Part shown: positions 8,127-18,400 of the stretch, piece after piece
Position numbering within the stretch: position 1 is the stretch's first letter
Layout: every line of letters begins with the position of its first letter
Notes under the pieces: generated by a model
The model's input: only the letters and a program-made list of their open reading frames with translations
Told to the model about the DNA's origin: nothing
Database searches by the model: none
Made by a program: the position numbers and the translations under genes
Origin: Bradyrhizobium sp. ORS 278
GTDB taxonomy: Bacteria > Pseudomonadota > Alphaproteobacteria > Rhizobiales > Xanthobacteraceae
Assembly: GCF_000026145.1 (NCBI RefSeq)
Contig: NC_009445.1
Location: 6,416,501-6,480,500 of the forward strand
Direction of reading: 5' to 3'
DNA: 64,000 bases

Positions 8127-9434
8127 TTAGCGTCGTGACGTGAAGCTCGGAATTCGACGTATGGCGGCCATCACCTGATCAGCGGTAATGAGCCGCGTAC
8201 ATTCGAACTGGCGGGGTGTGTCCTTATGACGGGGACACCACATAAAATCGTTATGATCGAAGCGAACACGCACATCGTTCCAGCAGGAGTTGCATGCGTG
8301 ATAGTTTATTACCCGATGCGGCGTATAAAACTCATTCGTTGGATGAGTAAATCCGGAGATGAGCACGACAGGGACCTCGCAGGCCCACGCTAGCCAAGAA
8401 AGTCCGCTTGACAAGCCAATGAAGAAATCAGCATGCTTGAGCCAGCGGGCGCGCTCCTGGAGGCTCCGATCTCCAGTTTGATCCTCGGCACCATGAGGAA
8501 TGTAGTTCCATATCAGTCCGTTGCCATGTATCGGCTTTTGGTCGATGCAGATGACACGATACCCTGCAGCTTTCAAGAAGGAGACAATTTCGTTCCAACC
8601 ATATGGATTATTCCAATATTTACACTGTGTAGTACTCTGAACTGCAATACAGACGTACCGTTCGGGAATTGGTCGACTAGCGTCTTCCAAGCGAATCGAT
8701 GGTGGCGTCTCCTCTGGGTCGACCCCGAGGATGTAGCCTGACGTACGATGCAAGCCAACAAGCCGGAAGTCACACGGCTGGTGCACGCACTCGTTGTCGT
8801 CGAAGAACAATCCCATCGAATATGTCGCGTAATAGCGTTCGGGCTTGACCTCTTCGTGCGTCAGAAACGTGATGTCAGGATAGGCTGGCTTCAGCAGAGG
8901 AATGAGCTTTTCGCCGATCGCACAGGTGAGTCGGCAGCTGTGTTTTTCCTTGAACTTCGCGGCATACGGAAACCAGCCCAATGAGTCTCCGAGAGTACCT
9001 ACGGGGAATTGAATCAGGACATCTCGTCCCTCTGCTGAATATTCGTGAATGAAAACCTGGGCGCTACCGGACCAGACCTCGATACGGATCGGCACAAAAT
9101 AACGCTTGGTGCTATTGATTCGGCCTGCTTTGAGTTCGGCATTGAACAGAATGTTTCCCGTTTCGAGATCACTGAGACGAACGCGCCAAGGCTGTCTCGC
9201 TTCGGGAACGAGAACGCGACAGCCATCGTTGAAATCGAACTGGATTCCTTTCGGGCCCTTCTGCGTCGGCAATTCCGCCGGCGCAGGATAGGGTCGCTTT
9301 GCGGTCCCCGGGACGGTATTGATCTCCTCCGCCGTCTTTTCGTGGACCGCTTCATCGACCGCATGCTGCTCCGCCGCAGGGGCGAGCTGCTGTTTCGAGT
9401 CCCAGCTTGTGGCCAAACTCAATTCCGTTGCCAT
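8127..9434 (-). CDS. Autotransporter strand-loop-strand O-heptosyltransferase (TibC/Aah-like)
   Basis: 435 residues, the size of the TibC/Aah family. An N-terminal beta-rich domain (about 45-150) contains the FDFNDGCRVLVP and VRLSDLETGNILFNAELKAGRI segments, followed by a GT-B-type glycosyltransferase core (KHADFFIGLSSGLSWLAWACEVPVVLISGF) and the family's iron-binding cysteines: C381 and C384 (ACNSC), C400 (WCPRHKD) and C412 (FECTR). These cytosolic enzymes transfer heptose from ADP-heptose to serines in strand-loop-strand repeats of AIDA-I and TibA. It lies 12 bp downstream of a giant protein made of those repeats, so the substrate is clear. No good ribosome site is seen; translation may be coupled to the adhesin. 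Base composition is lower in GC than neighbours. Confidence 0.9.
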   Translation of the reverse strand: MATELSLATSWDSKQQLAPAAEQHAVDEAVHEKTAEEINTVPGTAKRPYPAPAELPTQKGPKGIQFDFNDGCRVLVPEARQPWRVRLSDLETGNILFNAELKAGRINSTKRYFVPIRIEVWSGSAQVFIHEYSAEGRDVLIQFPVGTLGDSLGWFPYAAKFKEKHSCRLTCAIGEKLIPLLKPAYPDITFLTHEEVKPERYYATYSMGLFFDDNECVHQPCDFRLVGLHRTSGYILGVDPEETPPSIRLEDASRPIPERYVCIAVQSTTQCKYWNNPYGWNEIVSFLKAAGYRVICIDQKPIHGNGLIWNYIPHGAEDQTGDRSLQERARWLKHADFFIGLSSGLSWLAWACEVPVVLISGFTHPTNEFYTPHRVINYHACNSCWNDVRVRFDHNDFMWCPRHKDTPRQFECTRLITADQVMAAIRRIPSFTSRR

Positions 9435-9446
9435 GTTTGGACCAAT

Positions 9447-12400
9447 TTATCCATTCCACGAGGCGGCGATCTGTGCCGGCGTCCGTTGATCATGGCTAGC
9501 TTCTTGCGTGAGCGCCGCAGAAACGAAGCCGCGGTCGTCCACCGAGAAGCTGGCCATCGCATCGATCAATCGTGAAAGTTGCGCGTCCGTTTCCATATTT
9601 CCGGTACTGACGCCGGGCAAGACATTGGCCGGGACATCAGATTGACGCCAATTGTCTACGACATGGATGAAGCTGCCCCAATCGTCCGTGAAGCCCAGGA
9701 GCTTTTGGAGGTCAACAAAGGCATCTTGAGTTGCCGCATCCGAGGAATGCTGCTCATCCGAAGCGATTGCTGGTTCCGCTGGTGGGTCGCTTACAAGCGT
9801 GCCTCCCTGGCCGTCAGAGGCCATCGTGAAGCGGCTGGTCGTGTATTGCCCCGCGAGGACGAGATGAGCCGTGTGAACACCATCGCTGACAGTCAACGTC
9901 CCGCTTTGATTGTTGGCGGCTTCGGCGAAGCTCAGCGTTGTGCTCGATCCGAAGCTGATGTCGGCCAAATCGAGGTGGTCAGGCAACCCAAAGCCGGAGA
10001 TCGTTGCGCCATAGCTCACCGATGTATCCAACTTGAGGGTTCCGCCACTCGACAACGTAATGCCGCTTGCCGATCCTCCGCTCATGACCTCGAGCATTCC
10101 ACCAGCGACCACGGCGCTCGATAGCGTGCCGCCTGAGGTGACGACCTCAGCACCACCGCTACTGATTGTCGAGCCACTGGCCGTACCCCTGACGACGATC
10201 TGTCCGGCATTGCTGACTACTGTCCCGCTGGCAGTCGCGCCTGCAGCAATCGACAGCGAGCCGCCGCTGGTGACCGACACGCTGCGAACGGTCTGGCCGG
10301 AGGAGACGTTGAGCTTGCCCCAAGCGCCCACCGTGACGCTACCGCCCGCGGCAACAGTCGCGCCATTGACCGTTCCGTCGACCACCAGACTGCCGCCGCT
10401 GTTCACGGTAGCGTTGTTCAGCGTACCTCCGTAGAGCACGGCTAGCGCCGTGCTGCCATTGACGGTCGCGCCATTGACTGTCCCACCCGCGCCGATCTCC
10501 AGCGTCACGTTGGCGCTGGTTACGTAGCTGCTGAGGGTGGTACCGCTTACGATTTCCAGGAAGCTACCGGACGCGTAGGTTGTGCCGTTCGCCGCCGCAC
10601 CGCCTAACAGCTCGAGAGTTCCACCACTGGAGACGGACGTGCCGCTGACGACACCACCGGATGCGACCTCCAGAATAGTGCCGCTGGCGACCACATAGCC
10701 GGTCTGCGTCAAGCCCGAACCGACTTCGTACGTGCCGCCGTTGAGCACCGTGGTGGCACTGGCGACCCCGCCGGCGAAAACCTCCAGCGTGCCGCCACTG
10801 CTGACGACCGTGCCGCTCGCTCGACCACCAGAGGTGACATAGAGCAGACCGTCGGCCGCGACAGTCACACCATTGACCGTCTGACCTGATTGAACACGGA
10901 GTTGTGCGAAGCCCGACACAACGGCTGACGCGCCAGTTGCGATGGAGGCCCCTACCAGGTTGCTGTTGTATCCGACGACAGAGAGACTACCACCGCTTGC
11001 CACGGTGACGTTGCTGGCGCTGGCCGAGAAGTCGACGATCAGCGCTCCCCCACTGCTCACGGTCACCCCGTTTGCGCTCTGCCCGTCAAGCTCCAGCACA
11101 CCGCCGCTCGAGACAACCGCGCCTCCGTTCGAAATCGTAGCTCCCACCACCGTTCCGTTGACGACCAAATGGCCGCCACTTGCAATCGAGGCGTTGTCAG
11201 CAGTCCCACCTGAGGAGACGACGAGGTTCGCTCCGCTGTTAACCGAGACATTCCATGCGGTCTGACCGGCCAGAATGCTCAGAGAACCGGCAGACACGGT
11301 GGCGGCCCCCCCGCTGGAAACGACCGCACCGCTGGTTGTCCCAAAATTCGTCAGCTGGCCCCCGCTTGCGACCGCGATGTTTCGAGCGGTCGCACCTGCC
11401 GCGACGGTCAGGACACCACCGCTCGATACGGTCAGCCCACTTACCGTCTGGCCGGTGCTTGCCGTCGCCGATCCTGTATTGTTGACGACAACAGAACCGC
11501 CTGCGGTAACGACGCCGGTGACCGAGCCGCCGTAGATTGCCAATTCGCCGCCGCTGCTCACGGTCACATTGCTGACCGCCGCACCCGCCCCCACCTCCAA
11601 AGTAACACCGCTGCTCACGGTGTAGTTGGACAGCGAAGCTCCGCTCGTCGCATAGAGCGTTCCGCCAGCACTGATTGTGGTATTCGTCCAGCTTCCGCCC
11701 GCCAGTTCGAGCGTCCCGCCGCTCTGCACGACCGTCCCGCTCGCCGCGCCTCCTGCTTCGACGGCCAGGATCATTCCACTGCCGACAATGTAGCCGGTTT
11801 CTGTGAACCCGGATCCGACGTCGAGTATGGCCCCCTGCTGCAGGACGGTTCCTACGGCGGTCGCTCCCCCCAGCAGCTCGAGCAACCCGCCACTTGTCAC
11901 CACGGTCCCACTTGCGCTTCCGCCGGATCCGACCACGAGTACGCCGCCATTCTGGACGACGACGCCGCTGACCGACTGCCCCGTCATCACATCGAGAAGA
12001 CCGCCCCAGCCAACCGTAACGGACGCACCGAGCGCCACGTTGGCGCCGTAGACTGAACCGTAGTCGGTGAAGCTCCCGCCGCTGCTTACTGTCACGGCGC
12101 TGACGACACCTCCGGCGTAGACGGCAGCCGCGTTGCCAGCCGCTACCGCCGCACTCGCGACAGTTGCTCCCGACGCAACTTCGAGCGTCACGCCGTTGTT
12201 CACGGTGTACGCTCCAAGCACATAGCCTCCGATGATCTCCTTGAAGCTGCCCGCGGCATACGTCGTGCCCGTATCGCTCTCACCGCCGACCAGGATCATG
12301 GTCCCGCCGCTCGCGACCACCGTTCCGACCGCCGCGCCCCCCGAGTCGACCTGGAGGAAGGCGCCACTCCCGACCGAGAATCCACTCTGCGTATAGCCCG

Positions 12401-15400
12401 ATCCTATTTCGAGCAGCCCTCCCGCCAACAAGGTCGTGCCGGAAGCGGTAGCCCCGCCGTAAAGCGCGAGAACCCCGCCCGACGACACCGTCGTATTGTT
12501 GACGGTGTTACCCGAAACGACCTCGATCACTCCGCCATAGGAAATCTGGCTTCCGCTCGCGGTTCCGTAGACAAAGGCAGTTCCGGACCCGATCACATCA
12601 ATCCGGTCATTGTTGCCGACGACCGAGACATAGGCTCCATTGTCGACATAGACGATGTCGTTGTCACCGAACACCTGGGCCGCATTGTCGAACGTTCCGA
12701 CCCCTGCTCCGATCGTAATGGTGGCATTCGAGGCTTCCGTAATCGGATAGGCGGTGGTGTAGGCGAATCCTCCCAGGAGCGCTCCCGCTCCGACATAGAT
12801 CTGATTGCCGGTCCCCGAGCTCACGATCAACTCGGTCGCGCCGACCTGCGCAATCTGATTGTTGTTGCCGGACACGACTCCGATGCCGGAATCTTCGATG
12901 GTGATCGCCGTGTTCGAGGCATTCACCCACGCGGTGACACCGGGGATGTCGACTGAATTGTTGTAGCCGTTCAGAGTGAGGACGCTGCCGTCCAATGCGA
13001 GAATGGCGTCGTTATTCCCGTTGATGGTGAGCGCAACGCCGCCGACACCTGCGACCCTGTTGCCATCCTCAAGCCATTGCCCTGAATAGGTGTAAGTACC
13101 GGCGGCCGTGATGGCGACGGCAGATCCGGCCGGGCTGATCCATTGCGGCGCAGTGGTCACCAGGTCCTGGTTGGGATCCACCGCCGTGCGATTATTTTTG
13201 GCTCCCTGGTCAGTGGCGTACTGGGCGACTGCCACCGCAAGGTTGGCGAGCTCCTGGGCACTCGGCGCGGCATCATGCATGTACTGGCCGAACGTCGCCA
13301 TTTCTTCGGCAGTCGGGGGCCGTCCAAATGCGTTCTGGAAAGCCGCCGTGACGTCAAACCCGTAGTAGTAATAGGTTCCTGCAGTCGGCCCAGGCACCGC
13401 ATAATTGGAGAGATATCCCGCGGTCTGCAGAATCCCCAATGCCAGACCGTAACGGTCGAGCGTACCGTTATTGATGAAGTTCAGCAGACTTTGCGACTCT
13501 GCATTGTCCATTGTCCTGCCAAGCAGAGTCTGAAAGATCTCATTTGCGATCGCGGTGTCACGCTTTTCGCTCGCGAGGTCGATCGTGATCGTGTGAGGCA
13601 GGTTATACCCGTCGTTCAAAGTCCAGGTGTCGACACCGTTGGCGTCGATGACGTGCGAAGCGCTCTCGTTGTGAGGCATCGCCGCATTTGTGACCGCCGG
13701 GCTGTTGGCCGCGACCGCACGGGACCATTGATAACTGCCATTGGCATTGGCAAACGTCACGGTTGTATCGGTCACGCCGGTGGACGTCGCCAGGGTCGTA
13801 ACCAACCCATTCGCGCTGACCGTATAAGTATTGGTCCCCAGCAACGTGCTGGCGGTCGCAGCCGTATCACCGTAATAGGCGCATACGACAGTCTTCGAGC
13901 CATCGGGCGCAACCGTCGTCGTGTCGACCTGGTTGAATATGCCGTTGCCGTTATTGTCGATCCGGGTCACGGTCACCAAACCGTTCGCACTGGTCGTGGT
14001 GATCGTCTGCGACCTCAGGTTCGAGAAGCTGTTGCCATAGGCCGTCTTGATAATCTCAGTCTGACTGCCATCCGGATTGAGCGTGGTGATGTCCGACGCG
14101 ATGATATCCGTAGCCAACAGCGAAGCCGGAACGCTCGCGCCGGTCAGTATCGCACTCGCCGCCGCATTGAGGCCGGCCTGCGACTCTTGCCCGGTGGTAT
14201 CGTAAACGAAGCTCTTCGCGAGCCCGTTGCCCGATACGCTTGCGACGGTCTGACCGATCAAGAGGTTGGTTGCGTCATAGTTCAGAGTGGTCGTCGTCTT
14301 GCTGGCATCGGCATTTGTCAAGGTCGTCACAATTTGCCCGAACGCGCCGGCCCCGAACGAGCCCGAACCGCTACGGGTTTCCGTCGTCGTGTTGTCCGCA
14401 TTTGCGACGAACGTATCGGTCACCGCGTTGTACTGCGTGCCGTCGAAGTCCGAATAGGTGGTCGCCGATACCGTCCGGCCGTCAAAGCTGGTATTCACAA
14501 CCGTCTGAGCGACGATCACCGATGGCGCAAACGAATTGTAGTAGGTCGTCGTATCCGACTTCGAGCCGTCGAGATTGATCGATTTGGTTTCGACGATGGA
14601 AGGCGTCCCGTTTCCGATCGCGGTGGATGATGTCGTGCTCAGCCCATTGGCCGACGTCACCACCACCGTCGTATCGGTCGGGACCGTCGCGCTGCCGAGC
14701 GTGTCGGTCGTGGTCTCAGTCGTATTTCCCGAGTCGTCGATGACCACGACGTCCTGGGTTGTAACGCTCGAGCTTGCGGCCAGCTGCGCGGCCACCGCTC
14801 CGGACAATGTCATCGTGGTGGTTCGCTGCTGGCCATTACCGGTGACCTGCGTCCGGACCGAGCTCCTGAGTGTGGTGCTGCCGGTAACGACGTCGGCATC
14901 CTCGGCGTCGACGAGATAGCCGCCATCGCCATTTGCGTTGTATGTCGTCGTCTTACTTTGGGTATCCGTCGCAGTTCCTGCGGCATTCTTGTAAACCGTC
15001 TGCACCGACAGGCCGTTTCCACTGGTCGTTCGCGTGATAGATCCAAGCAGCGAATTGAACGCATTGTAGCTCGTCACGGTATCGATGACCGATCCGTTCG
15101 TCTGGGTCTGCCTGGTTTCGGTCTGGTCGACGACCGTGATGGAGCCGGTCTCGCCGAGGTAGCGGTTGGTCGTCGTGGTCTGCTGATCCGCGCTCACCGT
15201 CGTCACGCTCTGCGTGATCGCCGTTCCAACGCCATTCAGCGTCGTCACCGTTTCGGTTCTGCTGCCGTCGGTTCTGTTCAGAACAGTATTGTCAGTTATG
15301 ACTCGGTTGAAAACAGCTGCACCGGAACCGTTGACCGCGCCGTTGGCGTCAACCTCCGTGGTCCTGGAGAGGCCATTGCCTGAGACGACCGTCACCGTCT

Positions 15401-18400
15401 CGGCAAGCAGGCCCGTCTTATTGGACGTACTGACGGTCTCCGTCCGGCTTCCGTCCGTATTGAGCGTAATGGCGTCGGTGGTGGAAAAGTCCGTTGTCGT
15501 ATCGCCCTTGACCGCCGTAGCAGTGGTCCTGACCAGACCATTGGCACTCGTCGTAGCGATCGTCCTTAGTAGCAGCGCGCCTCCGGGGCTCGCGAAATAA
15601 TCCGTCGTATCGGTGACGCTGCCGTTGGCGGCGGGCAGTACGGTCTCGACCTGGTAGCTCGGCACCGACCCCAATGATTGCCGCGTGGTGATGGACTCGA
15701 GCCCCGCGCCGGCAACAATGATGCCAGTATGCGCCGTCGTCACGTCACGCACGGCGCCAGCGGTCGTTCCGGTGTAATCGGTAACGGTCTCTGTCCGGCT
15801 ACCATCCGCGTTGATGGTGACGAGATCGACGGTCGAAAGGTCGGTGACACCGTCGCCGTCGAGGTCCTGGGAGGTGGTGGTGCCCAACCCACCGGCGGCA
15901 GTGACGGTTTGCGTGCTGCCGATCAGAACCTGATTATAGCTGTAGGTGGCGGATGCAACTGTGCTGCTTCCATCACCATTCAACGTGGTCGTCCGTGCAG
16001 TCCTGGTGGCGTAATGCGCTGTCGCATAGGGATTGACGGTCGTCGTGGTCGAAAGACCATTGGCACTCGATGCCACCGACGTCTGCGACAACAAAGCGCC
16101 GTTCTGCGCCGTCGTATTGACGGTATCGGTCCGGCTGCCGTCGGCGTTGATGACGGTCGTATCGGTAGCCGTGACGTCGAAAGCAAGTCCGCCTGAGGCA
16201 AATGCTGCCGCAGACTGCCCCTGGATGTCCTTCTGGACCGTTTTCACCAGACCATCGGCTGTCGAGGTCGTGACCGTGGCACCGAGAACATCTCCCAACT
16301 GGTCAAAACTGACAACTTGGTCACGGACAGTGCCGCTATTCGCAATCGTGACGGTCTCGACCTGCTTGACGAGATTCGTTGAGCCCAACGTCGTCGTCGT
16401 GGTCCTGGTCCGCCGATCGGCAGATGTGTTCGTCTGAGCCGTCTTCAGAGCGTGACTCACGCCATCGGTGACGGTGAGCGTCTCGGTCAAGGCACCGCCG
16501 GCGCTGATCGTGGTCAGATCTGTGGTGACTTGATCCCACAGACCGCTGATCAGCGATGAGGAGGTGAACGCACTTGATACGATGGTTTGGAGTCCACCCG
16601 AGGTGACGATTGTCTGCGATTGATCGATCTTGTAGCTGGTGCTGGCACCATAGTTGGTGACCGTTTCCGTCGAGGTGCCAGCCGAGGTGATGGTGTTGTC
16701 CGTCGTGATGTGATCGAATACGGGTGCCGCGGCGGTGCCGGCTCCAGTCGAGTCGATCTGCAGCGTCTTCGAGAGGCCGCCGCTCGCGGTGCTGGTCACC
16801 GTCTCGTCCCGGATCGAGCCATCGCCATTCAGCAGCTGGACGGTATCGGTCGTGGTTCCCGAGCTGACCGTCACGGTCTCGTATTGCGAGATCCTTCCAT
16901 CGCCATTGCCATAGATGGTGACCGTGCGCGCCGCGCTGCCGAGCGTTGCCGATGTGATGCGCTGGGACTGGAGCGTTCCATTGGCGCTATAATTCGTGAC
17001 GGTCGTGGTCGCCGTTCCACCCGCGTTGGAAATTGCCGTGACCTGGGCGCCGGTGCCGATGAAGGCTCCGTTGTCGAGCGCCGATGTGACCGCCGAAGTC
17101 ACCAGCCCGCCGCTGCTTTGCGGCGTCTGCGTGGTGACCACCTGGTCCAGCAGCGTACCATCGGCGCTGCGATCAGTCTGGGTGGTCACCGAGCCGCTTG
17201 AGGTGGTCACCGTCTGCGCCACCGAGACCCGATCGAGCGTCGTACCGTCGGTAAGATAGCTGGAGGTCGTGCGCGTCACCGTGTTAGACGTCGTCGACGT
17301 GACCGCCTGGACCAGGCTTGTCACGGTGGTCCCGGACGATGTCGTGATCGTCTCCGTTCGAACACCGCCGGAGCCAATCACGGTGGCATCGACCGAGGTC
17401 GTCGCCATGGCGCTGTTGCCGTCGATCAGGCCGATCGTGGTTCGGACCAGGCCGCCGCTCGTCACCGTGCTCGATGTCACATGGCTGGCGGTTCCGTCAA
17501 AATTCAGATCACTGACCACATAGGTTGCGGCGCCCGAGCTCGGCGTCGTATCCACCTCCTGTTGCGTAGTCCAGCCGCCGCCCAGAAGGTCGCGCTGGAT
17601 GGTAACGACCTTGCCGCCCGAGGTCACCGTCGTCGCGGTGGTGGTCGAGTTCAGCTTCTCCGAGCCGGCCGTGCCGGCACTGGTCAGCTCGCCCGTCGAT
17701 GTGATGGTGCCGGCGGAATAGTTGGTCAGCACCTCCGTCGTGGCGCCATTGCTCGCGGCGGAAATGCTGTCGGTCTGAAGGGTCAGCACCACGCCGCCAT
17801 TATTGACGGTCGTCAGCTCACGGTTGGTGGTGGTCGTCGCGACGCCGCTCGTCGTCGAGGAGCTGACCAGCGTATTCAGGATGCGCTTGTGATCGAGACT
17901 GCCATCGCTATTGGTTTCAGAGGTCGCAATGGTAACCGATCCATCCGCATTCGTGCCGGTTGTCGTGGTTACCACGTAGCCGTTGGCACTGGTCGCGAAC
18001 GTGACCGTCGCAACCGTTCCTGACGTGCCGCCGCTCGTCGTATAGCTCGTCTGCCCGTCGATCGATGATCCGTCCGGCAGCGCCACCTGGGTTGCGTCCT
18101 CGACCAGGTTGATCGAGGTGATGCCGAGGCTGGCAAGCGACCTTGCAGTCTGCGTGCCGTCGGCATTGGTGACCATGACGTAGAATTTCGAGAAGTTCGC
18201 GTCGCCGGCGTTGAGCGCGCCATCGTGGTTCGTGTCGAACACGTCGAGCAGCGCCTGCATGTCCGATTTGGCACTAGGGTCCCAGTCCGTGAAAATCACC
18301 TGGTTGGCCTGGGTCAGCTGCCCGGTTCCAGTCGGGTCGAAGAACAGCACGCCGTTGCCCGCGCCTGCCCAAGCCATCTGGTTCTGGACGCCGGATCCGG

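Noticed and set aside
9980..12560. Possible CRISPR or satellite array
   Set aside because: The periodicity is codon-based and degenerate, encodes strand-loop-strand repeats, and has no constant repeat with unique spacers.
13143..14630. A 495-residue open frame on the plus strand inside the adhesin
   Set aside because: Antisense of the Thr/Ser/Gly repeats; repeated Arg/Gly text without motifs.
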